A DNA stretch of 64,000 nt from Lentzea sp. NBRC 102530 (GTDB lineage: Bacteria > Actinomycetota > Actinomycetes > Mycobacteriales > Pseudonocardiaceae), in contig NZ_BSTF01000001.1 in assembly GCF_030269365.1 (NCBI RefSeq), positions 744,001-808,000 on the forward strand, written 5' to 3'. The stretch's first letter is position 1; each line of letters opens with the position of its first letter. Positions 16,711 to 25,244 of this stretch are shown here, in pieces. The translations under genes and the position numbers were made by a program. The notes beneath the pieces were generated by a model, which ran no database searches, had not been told where the DNA came from, and was given only the letters and a program-made list of their open reading frames with translations.

Positions 16711-18015
16711 TCAGGCCGGCGTGAAGATCACGCCGAGCCGGTCGACCTCGTCACCCGAGCGGCCGGTGAACCCGGCGATCCGCCACCCGGCGGGTGCGGT
16801 GAAGGTGGTCGTCTCACCGGTCGGTTGCCCGGCGGAGAGCACGCGACCCGTGGTCGTGGTCAGCGTGGCCGAGAAGACGCGCGTCCGGCCGTTGTGCTTG
16901 CCCTGGCTGAGCTTCGCCGACACGAAGTGCTCACCGGGAGCGAGCGTGAGGCTGGTCGCGGTGCCGCCTGTGCCACCGTGCGTCAGTGTCGCGCCGTCGG
17001 CGTAGGAGGCGGAGATCTGGTCCAGCCGGCTGCCTCCGCGCAGGCCCACCGTCCTCAGTGGACCCCGGTCGACGGCCGCGACGTCGGTGAACGGCGTGCC
17101 GTGCGGCCCGCCCGCCTCCGCGCTGAGCCGGAGGTCCTCGTCCGCCGTCCAGTCGAACCGGGTGGCGATCGGGTGGTGGTCGGACAGGGGCTTGCCCGCG
17201 GCGTCGAGGAACGCCGCGTTGTCGTTGCGGTAGTCGCGTGCCGTCAGGGTGACCTGGCGGTTGCCCCGGTAGAGGATCTTGTCGACGACCTCGCAGGAGT
17301 CGGTGACCGCGGCCGGGTCGCACACGAGCGCGGGGCTGCCGGCGGCCGGTGCCTGGCCGCCGCGTTCGAGCTGGACCCACGCGTCGGTGAGACCGTTGGC
17401 GGTGACCAGGTCGCGGATGTTGTCGTCCGCGCGGGTGTAGCGGGTGTTCGTGTCGCCCAGGACGATCACCGCCTGGCCGGCCGAGTGCGTGGCGATGCGG
17501 CGGGACAGCTGGGTGATGTTCGCCCGGCGCGCGGCGAGGTCCGCGGGTTCGGTGCCCGCGTTGGGGTGCAGGTTGTAGACGTCGACGGACACGCCTTCCG
17601 CCAGCACGATCCGCTGGTGGGTGAAACCCTTCGGAGTGAGGCAGTCGGTGCCGTTGCAGGAGGTCCACTTCGTCCGTTCGAGGTCGAGGTAGGGCCGGTG
17701 CGACAGCGTGTTGAGGCCGCTGCCGAACGGCACGCCGCCACTCGTGGGCGTGCGGTGGGCGTGGTCGTCGCCCGCGTACAGGGCCGCGTGGTAGTTGAAG
17801 TCCTCCTGGACGGCCACGACGTCGTACGCGGAGAGGCGCGGGCTGATCAACGGGGTGTTGACGGCGGGGTTGCCGGACGACAGCGGCTCCGGGAGGCCGG
17901 CCACGTTGTAGGTCAGGACCTCGAAGCTGCCGCCGGCGCCGGGTTGCGCGTGGGCGACGGCGGGCAGGGCGCTCAGGGCGAGGGCCAGGACGAGCGTGCG
18001 GGTGAACGTCGACAT
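16711..18015 (-). CDS. Secreted endonuclease/exonuclease/phosphatase-family protein with jacalin-like lectin domain
   Basis: A 434-residue secreted protein: signal peptide (TRTLVLALALSALPAVAHA), an EEP-fold catalytic domain (about 35-300) with the motifs LTYNVAGLP, VVAVQED, VYNLHPNAG, VLGDTNTR and LSDHHPIATRF, and a C-terminal jacalin-like domain (GLRGGSRLDQISASYADG to GFTGRSGDEVDRLGVIF). The motifs include the metal-binding Glu, the Asp-x-Asn pair and the terminal Asp-His of the superfamily. It could be a secreted phosphodiesterase such as a sphingomyelinase, or a DNase; the lectin tail suggests binding to a glycosylated surface. The ATG at 18015 gives the proper signal peptide; a GTG at 18039 is the alternative. 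Confidence 0.85.
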   Translation of the reverse strand: MSTFTRTLVLALALSALPAVAHAQPGAGGSFEVLTYNVAGLPEPLSSGNPAVNTPLISPRLSAYDVVAVQEDFNYHAALYAGDDHAHRTPTSGGVPFGSGLNTLSHRPYLDLERTKWTSCNGTDCLTPKGFTHQRIVLAEGVSVDVYNLHPNAGTEPADLAARRANITQLSRRIATHSAGQAVIVLGDTNTRYTRADDNIRDLVTANGLTDAWVQLERGGQAPAAGSPALVCDPAAVTDSCEVVDKILYRGNRQVTLTARDYRNDNAAFLDAAGKPLSDHHPIATRFDWTADEDLRLSAEAGGPHGTPFTDVAAVDRGPLRTVGLRGGSRLDQISASYADGATLTHGGTGGTATSLTLAPGEHFVSAKLSQGKHNGRTRVFSATLTTTTGRVLSAGQPTGETTTFTAPAGWRIAGFTGRSGDEVDRLGVIFTPA

Positions 18016-18162
18016 CGCGGCTCTTGGCTCACTTTCCACGGTGCAGGGGGGTGTGGGAGAGCGCTGCGATCTTCCGGCCGGGAACGACGTCGGTCAACGG
18101 TTCGACCGCAGCCGGCGCGATGTTCGACGCGGCGTTCGACAGGTTCGACGCCCGCGGAAATG

Positions 18163-18178
18163 TTGTCCTGCAGGACAA
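18163..18178. promoter_or_regulatory. Perfect 16-bp palindrome in a divergent promoter region
   Basis: TTGTCCTG followed by CAGGACAA, in the 289-bp region between the divergent EEP gene and the esterase-mannanase gene. Just upstream are four copies of GTTCGAC (18100, 18122, 18134, 18143). No known regulator motif was recognised; it may be an operator for the EEP gene. Confidence 0.4.
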
Positions 18179-18257
18179 GCCCGACGTCAGCAGGTCAGCG
18201 GGGTTGCGGTGGGCCGGTCGGCGGTACGTCGCCGATCCGTCCGCTGACTACCGTTTC

Positions 18258-18283
18258 GAAATCTGGGAGCGCTCCCAGATTTC
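18258..18283 (+). promoter_or_regulatory. CebR/CelR-type operator (26-bp perfect palindrome)
   Basis: The core TGGGAGCGCTCCCA is the established binding site of the cellobiose repressor CebR of Streptomyces and CelR of Thermobifida. Here the palindrome extends to 26 bp without a mismatch (arms begin GAAATC). It is 21 bp before the start of the esterase-mannanase gene, so cellobiose or a related sugar probably induces it. No CebR gene lies in this window. Confidence 0.85.
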
Positions 18284-18304
18284 CTCGGAACCCAGGAGGT
18301 CGTG

Positions 18305-20560
18305 GTGACCTTGAGACTTCTCCGAGCGGTGGTGACCGGGCTGCTGCTCGCGGCCTGCGTGGTCATCGCTCCCGGCGCCGCGAGCGCCGCCGCCCCCACC
18401 CGGATCATGGCGCTCGGTGACTCGATCACCGGCTCCCCGGGCTGCTGGCGGGCGTTGCTCTGGAAACACCTGCAGGACACCGGGCACACGAACGTCGACT
18501 TCGTCGGCACGGTGCCGGGGGACGGCTGCGGGTTCGCCCACGACGGCGAGCACGAGGGTCATGGGGGGTTCCTCGCGACGAACATCGTGCGGGACAACCA
18601 GCTCCCGGGCTGGCTCTCGTCCGCCCGGCCGGACGTCGTCCTGATGCACCTGGGCACCAACGACGTGTGGAGCAACGTTCCCGCCGGCTCGATCCTGGGC
18701 GCCTACACGACGTTGCTCGGCCAGATGCGGGCGAGCAACCCGGCGATCAAGCTGGTCGTCGCCCAGATCCTGCCGATGACCCCGGCGAACTGCTCGGCGT
18801 GCGCCCAGCGGGTGGTCGACCTGAACAACGCGATTCCCGGGTGGGCACGTGCTCAGAGCACCTCGGCGTCACCGATCACCGTGGTCGACCAGTGGACCGG
18901 GTTCGACACGGCAGCCGACACGTCCGACGGCGTGCACCCGAACAGCTCCACCGGCATCCAGAAGATCGAGAGCCGCTGGTACCCGGCGGTGGTCGCGGCG
19001 CTGGGGACCCGACCGGCGGCGGTGGGTCTGCACGTCGAGGGCACGCGGGTCGTCGAGGCGAACGGGTCGGCGTTCGTGATGCGCGGGGTGAACAACGCGC
19101 ACGTCTGGTACCAGAACCAGACCCGCGCGTTCGCGGACATCAAGTCCTTCGGCGCCAACACCGTGCGCGTCGTGCTCGGCAGCGGCCAGCGCTGGGGACC
19201 GACGCCCGCCTCGGAGGTGTCGAGCGTGATCTCGCTGTGCAGGCAGTCGAGGCTGATCTGCGTGCTGGAGGTGCACGACACCACCGGGTACGGCGAGCAG
19301 AGCGGTGCCGCCTCGCTGGACCAGGCCGCGACCTACTGGATCAGCGTCGCCTCGGCGTTGCAGGGCCAGGAGAACCACGTCGTCATCAACCTCGGCAACG
19401 AGCCGTTCGGCAACAACGCGCAGGTCAGTGCCACGTGGGCGAGTGCGACGAGCGGCGCGATCAGTCGCCTGCGCGGCGCCGGGCTCCAGCACCTGCTGAT
19501 GGCTGACGCGCCGATGTGGGGCCAGGACTGGGGCGGCATCATGCGCGACGGCGCGGCGTCCGTGCTGGCCGCCGATCCGTTGCGCAACACGGTGTTCTCC
19601 GTCCACATGTACGGCGTCTACAACACGGCGGACAAGGTCAACGCGTACTTCGACGCGTTCCGGACCGCAGGGCTGCCGCTGGTGGTCGGGGAGTTCGGGC
19701 ACAACCACAGCGACGGCGACCCGGACGAGGACACGATCCTGGCCCAGGCGCAGGCCCGCGGCCTCGGGTACCTGGGCTGGTCGTGGAGCGGCAACAGCAG
19801 CGACGTCGGCTACCTCGACATGGTCGACTCGTTCAACCCGGCGAGCCTCACCTCCTGGGGTGAGCGCTTCCTGAACGGTGCCAACGGAGTCCGGCAGACG
19901 TCCCGCGAGGCCACGATCTACGGCGGGGCGGCCGACACGCAGGCACCGTCCACCCCGGGCACTCCGGTGGCGTCCTCCGTCACGTCCTCGGGGCTGGCGC
20001 TGAACTGGACGGCGTCGACGGACAACGTCGGCGTGACCGGGTACGACGTGCTGCGCGCGGTGGGCAGCGGCTCGTTCACCCAGGTCGGCTCCTCGGCGAC
20101 GGCGTCGTTCGCCGACTCCGGTCTGACGCCGTCGACCACCTACCGGTACCAGGTGCGGGCTCGCGACGCCGCAGGCAACGCGTCCACGGCGTCGGGCATC
20201 GTGTCGGCGACCACGAGCACCGGCGGCGGTGGCGGCGGGTGCAAGGTCGGCTACTCGGCCCAGAACTGGGGCGGTGGCAACGGTTTCACCGCCAGCGTCA
20301 CCATCACCAACACCGGTGTGAGCGCTGTCAACGGCTGGACGCTGGCCTTCAGCTACGCGAACGGCCAGAAGGTGACCCCGCCGGGGTGGGGAGCGACGTT
20401 CGCGCAGTCCGGCGCGGCTGTGAGCGCTACCAACCTGACGTGGAACGGCACGCTCGCCCCGAACGCGTCGACGAACATCGGGTTCAACGGCACCCACAGC
20501 GGCTCGAACCCGGCGCCGACCTCGTTCAGCCTCAACGGCAGCACCTGCACCACCGGTTGA
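18305..20560 (+). CDS. Secreted SGNH esterase - GH5 mannanase - FN3 - CBM2 fusion
   Basis: A 751-residue multidomain secreted enzyme. After a signal peptide ending in the AASAA region come: an SGNH esterase of the CE3-like acetylxylan esterase type (about 33-235; GDSI, HLGTND, DGVHPN); a GH5 domain of the subfamily 8 mannanase type (about 238-540; acid/base Glu in NLGNEPF near 366, nucleophile Glu in VVGEFGH near 463, VLEVHDTTGYGE); a fibronectin type III domain (about 545-640); a glycine linker; and a CBM2 (GCKVGYSAQNWGGGNGFTAS). It could deacetylate and cut acetylated mannan while anchored to cellulose. AGGAGGT precedes GTG 18305 by six bases, so I prefer it to GTG 18302. A CebR-type operator lies just upstream and a strong hairpin follows. 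Confidence 0.92.
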   Translation: MTLRLLRAVVTGLLLAACVVIAPGAASAAAPTRIMALGDSITGSPGCWRALLWKHLQDTGHTNVDFVGTVPGDGCGFAHDGEHEGHGGFLATNIVRDNQLPGWLSSARPDVVLMHLGTNDVWSNVPAGSILGAYTTLLGQMRASNPAIKLVVAQILPMTPANCSACAQRVVDLNNAIPGWARAQSTSASPITVVDQWTGFDTAADTSDGVHPNSSTGIQKIESRWYPAVVAALGTRPAAVGLHVEGTRVVEANGSAFVMRGVNNAHVWYQNQTRAFADIKSFGANTVRVVLGSGQRWGPTPASEVSSVISLCRQSRLICVLEVHDTTGYGEQSGAASLDQAATYWISVASALQGQENHVVINLGNEPFGNNAQVSATWASATSGAISRLRGAGLQHLLMADAPMWGQDWGGIMRDGAASVLAADPLRNTVFSVHMYGVYNTADKVNAYFDAFRTAGLPLVVGEFGHNHSDGDPDEDTILAQAQARGLGYLGWSWSGNSSDVGYLDMVDSFNPASLTSWGERFLNGANGVRQTSREATIYGGAADTQAPSTPGTPVASSVTSSGLALNWTASTDNVGVTGYDVLRAVGSGSFTQVGSSATASFADSGLTPSTTYRYQVRARDAAGNASTASGIVSATTSTGGGGGGCKVGYSAQNWGGGNGFTASVTITNTGVSAVNGWTLAFSYANGQKVTPPGWGATFAQSGAAVSATNLTWNGTLAPNASTNIGFNGTHSGSNPAPTSFSLNGSTCTTG

Positions 20561-20574
20561 CATTTAAACGATAC

Positions 20575-20606
20575 AACCAGGCTGTCCATTTCCGGACAGC
20601 CTGGTT
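20575..20606 (+). terminator. Intrinsic-type terminator after the esterase-mannanase gene
   Basis: AACCAGGCTGTCC and GGACAGCCTGGTT form a perfect 13-bp stem with the loop ATTTCC, 14 bp after the stop codon. The downstream bases are C/T-rich but not a T-run. Confidence 0.8.
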
Positions 20607-20663
20607 CACTCTGCCTTGACACGGTCGTGGCTCGCCCAACACCCTGGCTGTCGCCTCAGGAAT

Positions 20664-20675
20664 TGAAACGTTTCA
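20664..20675 (+). promoter_or_regulatory. LacI-type operator TGAAACGTTTCA before the GH78 gene
   Basis: A perfect palindrome 24 bp upstream of the GTG start of the alpha-rhamnosidase, identical to the site at 14892. It groups this gene with the rhamnogalacturonan/rhamnose regulon. Confidence 0.75.
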
Positions 20676-20699
20676 TCCAGCGACGAAGGTGGAGATGAC

Positions 20700-23600
20700 G
20701 TGCGGCGACGGACGTTCCTGAAGACATCGGCGGCCGGGCTCTCGATGACCGCGCTCCCGCCGGGGGTGGCGGCGGCCGAGCCGGACGGCAAGGCCGGCGG
20801 GGTGAGGGTCGAGCGCACGACCGTCGAGTACGCGGACACGCTGCTGGGCACCGACGTGGCGGCACCCCGGCTGGCCTGGGTGCTGGCCGCGGACGGCACC
20901 GGTGCACGCCAGACCGCGTACCAGATCGAGGTGGGCACGGCCCCCGGACGTGCCGACGTCTGGCGGTCCGGCCGGGTCACCTCCGACCACACCACCGGAA
21001 TTCCCTTCGGCGGCGGGGAGTTGAAGCCGCGCACCCGCTACCACTGGCGCGTCCGCGTGTGGGACGGCGCGGGCCGCCCGTCGCCGTGGAGCACGACCTC
21101 CTGGTGGGAGACCGCCCTGCTCGGCACACCGTGGCAGGCGCGCTGGATCGGCGCGACCGACACGGCGATCGACTTCACCGGCGCCCGCTGGATCTGGTCG
21201 CAGACGACGCCAGCCGAAACCAGGTGGTTCCGCGCCGCGCTTGACCTCCCCGCCGATGCGGTGCGGGCCCGTCTGGTCGCGACCGCCGACGACGACTTCA
21301 CGTTGTACGTCAACGGAACCGAGGTCGTGCACGTCCCCGAACAGGTCGACGTCTGGAAGGTCGGCCAACGCGCCGACGTCACCCACCTGGCCGGCCGCCG
21401 CGTCGTCCTGGCCGCACGGGCCACCAACCGCTCGGCAGGCCCGGCGGGTCTACTGCTGCGCCTGGTCGCAGACCTGCCCGACGGTCAACGCGAGATCGTG
21501 ACCGGCCCTGGCTGGAAGGTGGCCGACACCGAACAACCGGGGTGGCAGACCCCGGCGTTCGACGACACGTCCTGGACCCCGGCCACCGTGCTAGACCCGT
21601 ACGGCCAGGGCCCGTGGGGAGCGAACGTGACGGTGAAGGAACAACCCGCACCGTTGCTGCGCCGGGAGTTCACGCTCACCAAGCCCGTCACCCGGGCCAG
21701 GCTCTACCTCAGCGGCCTCGCCTACCACGAGACCGAGATCAACGGCCGCCGCGTGGGCGACCGCGTGCTGGACCCGGGCTTCACCGACTACGACAACACC
21801 GTCCTGTACGCGACGCACGACGTGACGAGCCTGGTCCGTCGCGGCGCCAACGCGATCGGCGTGACGCTGGGCCGCGGCTTCTACGGCATGAAGACCCCGA
21901 ACGTCTGGCGCTGGGAACGCCCGCCGTGGCACGACGAGCCGAAACTCCTGGCCCAGCTGGAGATCGAGCACCCGGACGGCACCCGCACCACCATCGCCTC
22001 CGACGACCAGTGGCGCCTCACCGACGGCCCCACGATCTCGAACTCCCTCTACACCGGCGAAACCTACGACGCCCGCCAGGCCCCGCGGGACTGGACGAAG
22101 CCCGGTTTCGACGACAGCTTGTGGCAGCGCACGACTCTCCGGCCCGCGCCCCGTGGTGTGCTGAAAGCCCAGGAGCACGAACCGATCCGCGTGATCGAGT
22201 CCGTCACCCCGACCGTCACCCGACTACGGCCCGGCGTGTTCGTCGCCGACATGGGCCGCACGATGTCCGGCTGGACCCAGCTCACCGTCACCGCGCCGGC
22301 CGGTACCGTCGTCCGCCTCAAGCACGGCGAGACCCTGAACTCCGATGGCAGCGTTCACATGGACAACGGCCACGTGAGCGGCGGCCGCATCCAGCTGGAC
22401 GAGTACGTCTGCGCGGACGGCACGGGCACGTGGGAACCGAAGTTCTCCTACAAGGGCTTCCGCTACGTGGAGGTCACGGGTCTGGCGGCGGCGCCTCGCC
22501 TGGTCGGCCGCCTGGTCCACTCCGACGTGCCCAGGGCCAGCACCTTCCGCTGCTCGGAACCGCTCTTCGAGCAGTACGACGCCGCCATGCGCCGCACCGT
22601 CGCCAACAACCTGCACGGCATCCCAACCGACACCCCGACGTACGAGAAGAACGGCTGGACGGGCGACGCCCAGGTGGGCGCCCCCTCGATGCTGGCAGAG
22701 TTCGGCATGGCCCGCTTCTTCACCAAGTGGCTGGCCGACCTCGCCGACAGCCAGGACACCGCGGGCCAGCTCCCGGTGATCGTTCCCTCCGGCGGCTGGG
22801 GCTACCGGGAACTGGCGCCCGCTCCCGAGTGGACCACCGTCTACCCGTTCGTGCTGCGCGAGATGTACCGCGTCTACGGCGACTCCCGCCTGCCCGAACA
22901 GCACTGGCCGGTGCTCACCAGGTACCTGGACTGGGAGATCGCGAGACTGCGCGACGGCCTGGCCGTCACCGCGCTGGGCGACTTCCTCCCGCCGGGCTCC
23001 GGTGGCATTCCACCGGAGGACACCCGCCTGACCGCGACCGCGTACCTCTACCGCGCGCTGCTGCACACCGCCGAGCTCGGCGACGTGATCGGCAAGCCGG
23101 TGCCGCGCTACCGCGAGGTGGCCGCGTCCTTGCTGGCGACGTTCAACAGGACGTTCCTCGACGGCTACTACCGCACCTCCCGCGACCCCGGCTACCGCCA
23201 GACCTCGAACGCGATCCCGCTGGCGTTCGGCATGGTGCCCGCCGGTTCCGTCCAGACCGTCGCCGACAAGCTCGCCGCCGAGATCCGCGCCAACGGCAAC
23301 CACGTCAACGTCGGCTGCCTGGGTGCGAGCGTTCTGTTGCAGGCGTTGAGCGACAACGGCCACGCGGACGTCGCGCACTCAATGGCCGTGGAGCGTTCGT
23401 ACCCGAGCTGGGGTCACTGGTTCTCCAACGGCGCCGACACCATGTGGGAGATGTGGGACACCGGCACCCGGTCCCGCAACCACTACTTCAAGGGCACCGT
23501 CGTCCAGTGGCTGTACGAGCACGTCGCCGGGCTGCGGCCGGGCGACGCAGGGTTCCGGACGTTCGTGGTGCGGCCGACCGCGACCTCGATCTCGTGGGCG

Positions 23601-23768
23601 CGGCTGGAGTTCGAGAGCGTGCGCGGCCGCATCGTCGTGGCGTGGGCGAAGATCGACGGCAAGGTGCGCCTGACCGTCGAGGTCCCGGTGGGCGCCACGG
23701 CCGAGGTGCACGTGCCAGGTGGTGGCGTTCGGACCGTCCACCACGGACGGTGGACCTTCACCGGCTGA
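20700..23768 (+). CDS. Secreted alpha-L-rhamnosidase, GH78 family, Tat signal
   Basis: A 1022-residue enzyme with a twin-arginine signal (RRRTFLK, then a hydrophobic stretch to GVAAAEP). The domain order is that of GH78: an N-terminal Ig-like sandwich (LAWVLAADGTGARQTAYQI), two further beta domains including the rhamnosidase N-domain (LYLSGLAYHETEINGRRVGD), the catalytic six-hairpin barrel from about 600 (TPTYEKNGWTGDAQVGAP with the probable acid Glu, and TMWEMWDTG with the probable base Glu), and a C-terminal sandwich. It removes terminal alpha-L-rhamnose from rhamnogalacturonan oligosaccharides or plant glycosides outside the cell. GGAG lies five bases before GTG 20700. Its end overlaps the convergent hydrolase gene by 11 bp. 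Confidence 0.94.
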   Translation: MRRRTFLKTSAAGLSMTALPPGVAAAEPDGKAGGVRVERTTVEYADTLLGTDVAAPRLAWVLAADGTGARQTAYQIEVGTAPGRADVWRSGRVTSDHTTGIPFGGGELKPRTRYHWRVRVWDGAGRPSPWSTTSWWETALLGTPWQARWIGATDTAIDFTGARWIWSQTTPAETRWFRAALDLPADAVRARLVATADDDFTLYVNGTEVVHVPEQVDVWKVGQRADVTHLAGRRVVLAARATNRSAGPAGLLLRLVADLPDGQREIVTGPGWKVADTEQPGWQTPAFDDTSWTPATVLDPYGQGPWGANVTVKEQPAPLLRREFTLTKPVTRARLYLSGLAYHETEINGRRVGDRVLDPGFTDYDNTVLYATHDVTSLVRRGANAIGVTLGRGFYGMKTPNVWRWERPPWHDEPKLLAQLEIEHPDGTRTTIASDDQWRLTDGPTISNSLYTGETYDARQAPRDWTKPGFDDSLWQRTTLRPAPRGVLKAQEHEPIRVIESVTPTVTRLRPGVFVADMGRTMSGWTQLTVTAPAGTVVRLKHGETLNSDGSVHMDNGHVSGGRIQLDEYVCADGTGTWEPKFSYKGFRYVEVTGLAAAPRLVGRLVHSDVPRASTFRCSEPLFEQYDAAMRRTVANNLHGIPTDTPTYEKNGWTGDAQVGAPSMLAEFGMARFFTKWLADLADSQDTAGQLPVIVPSGGWGYRELAPAPEWTTVYPFVLREMYRVYGDSRLPEQHWPVLTRYLDWEIARLRDGLAVTALGDFLPPGSGGIPPEDTRLTATAYLYRALLHTAELGDVIGKPVPRYREVAASLLATFNRTFLDGYYRTSRDPGYRQTSNAIPLAFGMVPAGSVQTVADKLAAEIRANGNHVNVGCLGASVLLQALSDNGHADVAHSMAVERSYPSWGHWFSNGADTMWEMWDTGTRSRNHYFKGTVVQWLYEHVAGLRPGDAGFRTFVVRPTATSISWARLEFESVRGRIVVAWAKIDGKVRLTVEVPVGATAEVHVPGGGVRTVHHGRWTFTG

Positions 23769-24654
23769 GCCGTCGTGCCAGCCAGTCCGCGACCTCGGTG
23801 AGCAGCTCGGGGTCCACCGGCCGGCGCAGCAACCGCGCGTAGGACGTGAGCGCGGGCGATCCGGGATCGCGGCGCAGCACGTGGGTCAGGCCGGGAACGC
23901 GGCGGACCTCCGCGCCGGGCACGAGGGAGGCGATGACCTCCAGGTCGGCGGGATCGACCTGGAGGTCCTTCTCACCGGTGATCGCGAGCGTCGGCGCGGT
24001 GATGCCGGGCAGGTCCGCGCGCGGGTCGTGGGCCAGCTGCTCACGCCACCACCGGGCGTTGAGCCGCACGCCACCGACCCGGGCGACGTCCGTGGTCGTC
24101 TTCTCCAGCCTGGCCACCAGCCGCGCGGCGAGCAGGCCCGGCAGCGGCCGGACGATCTTCGGCAACGTGCCCGCGACCCGTTCCGCCTGCCACCGCAACG
24201 CCTCTCCGCCCGGACGCGCGTAGCCGGCGAGCAGGACGACGGCGTCGGGACGTTCGTGGGCGCCCAGCCACATCGCGTGCACCGCCCCCTCGCTGTGCCC
24301 GAGGACGCCGACCCCGCCGATCTCCGGCCGGTCGCGCAACGTCCGCAGGGCGAGCGCGGCATCGGCGCGGTTGTCCAGGAACCCCGCCGCACGCCAGTCA
24401 CCGGGCGAGGCACCGACGCCACGCCGGTCGTACCGCAGCGACGCGATCCCGTTGCGCGCCAAGGCCTGCGAGAGTGGAACACCCAGCTCCACCCGCATCC
24501 GCCCGGCGTTGGAGTCGCGGTCGACCTTTCCTGATCCGGGTAAGCAGAGCACGGCCGGGTGCGGGCCGGGCCCTGGCGGGAGGGTGAGCGTGCCGGGCAG
24601 CGCGTGGCCGTCCGCGGTGATGGTGATCTCGACGTCGCGCCCGGTGCCGTTCAT
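23758..24654 (-). CDS. Alpha/beta hydrolase (acyl-CoA thioester hydrolase/BAAT- or DLH-like)
   Basis: A 298-residue cytoplasmic hydrolase. CLPGSGKVDRDSN is an oxyanion-type entry, GVLGHSEGAVHA carries the nucleophile serine, TGEKDLQVDPAD the acid Asp and GLTHVLRRD the histidine. The type is common in bacteria and acts on ester or thioester bonds; no substrate is indicated. GGAG stands six bases before ATG 24654; the longer upstream reading is not needed. It is divergent from an ArsR-type regulator, with a perfect inverted repeat between the two starts, so the regulator probably controls it. Confidence 0.82.
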   Translation of the reverse strand: MNGTGRDVEITITADGHALPGTLTLPPGPGPHPAVLCLPGSGKVDRDSNAGRMRVELGVPLSQALARNGIASLRYDRRGVGASPGDWRAAGFLDNRADAALALRTLRDRPEIGGVGVLGHSEGAVHAMWLGAHERPDAVVLLAGYARPGGEALRWQAERVAGTLPKIVRPLPGLLAARLVARLEKTTTDVARVGGVRLNARWWREQLAHDPRADLPGITAPTLAITGEKDLQVDPADLEVIASLVPGAEVRRVPGLTHVLRRDPGSPALTSYARLLRRPVDPELLTEVADWLARRLSR

Positions 24655-24665
24655 TGCTTGCTCCA

Positions 24666-24681
24666 TTCTCATTTTTGAGAA
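24666..24681. promoter_or_regulatory. Probable operator between the hydrolase and its ArsR-type regulator
   Basis: TTCTCA and TGAGAA are perfect inverted halves separated by TTTT, 12 bp upstream of the hydrolase start and 29 bp upstream of the regulator start. The AT-rich half-sites stand out against the GC-rich surroundings, and the position suits binding by the adjacent winged-helix protein. Confidence 0.6.
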
Positions 24682-24709
24682 CAGTATCACCGATGAGATC
24701 GTGGTGGAC

Positions 24710-25240
24710 ATGGCGACCTCGGACCTCCTGCTGCACCCCGTCCGCATGCGGATCGTGCAGGCGCTGCTCGACGGGCGCCCCAGCACGACCACCCAGCTGC
24801 GGCAGCGGTTGCCCGAGATCGCGCCCGCGACGATGTACCGCCACGTGGCCGTCCTCGCCGACGCGGGCGTCCTCGAGGTGCTGGAGGAGAAGCGGGTGCG
24901 CGGCATCATGGAACGCACCTACCGCCTGCACGCGGACCGCGCCCGCCTCACCGTCGCCGACCGCGCCGCCATGACGCCCGACGACCACCGCCAGGCCTTC
25001 ACGACGTTCGCTGGCAGCCTGCTGTCCGACTTCGGCCGCTACCTGGAGAGGCCGTCGCCCGATCCGGCAGGCGACGGTGTGACGTACCAGCAGGCCGCGC
25101 TGTGGCTGACGGACGAGGAGCACGAGGCGTTGCTGGCCGAGGTGCGGGCGGCGATCACCGCGCGGGCCGGTGGGGGACCGGGGGAGGGGCGCACGCGCCG
25201 GGTGGTGAGCCTGGTGGCGATGCCGGCCGACGAGGAGTGA
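24710..25240 (+). CDS. ArsR-like winged-helix transcriptional regulator
   Basis: A 176-residue protein. Residues 5-75 form an ArsR/HTH_20-type winged helix (LLLHPVRMRIVQALLDGRPS, TTTQLRQRLPEIAPATMYRHVAVLADAGVLEVLEEKRVRG with the recognition helix around ATMYRHV). The rest is a helical effector or dimerization part. No metal-binding cysteines are present, so it is not a metal sensor. It is divergent from the hydrolase gene, and the inverted repeat between them is a likely operator. ATG 24710 is chosen; GTGs at 24701 and 24704 are in frame and possible. It ends four bases from the convergent DUF3578-DUF3883 gene. Confidence 0.8.
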   Translation: MATSDLLLHPVRMRIVQALLDGRPSTTTQLRQRLPEIAPATMYRHVAVLADAGVLEVLEEKRVRGIMERTYRLHADRARLTVADRAAMTPDDHRQAFTTFAGSLLSDFGRYLERPSPDPAGDGVTYQQAALWLTDEEHEALLAEVRAAITARAGGGPGEGRTRRVVSLVAMPADEE

Positions 25241-25244
25241 CCCG

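Noticed and set aside
18024..18308. A short plus-strand ORF between the divergent genes
   Set aside because: It has no ribosome-binding site or similarity, and it covers the operator and the start of the esterase-mannanase gene.
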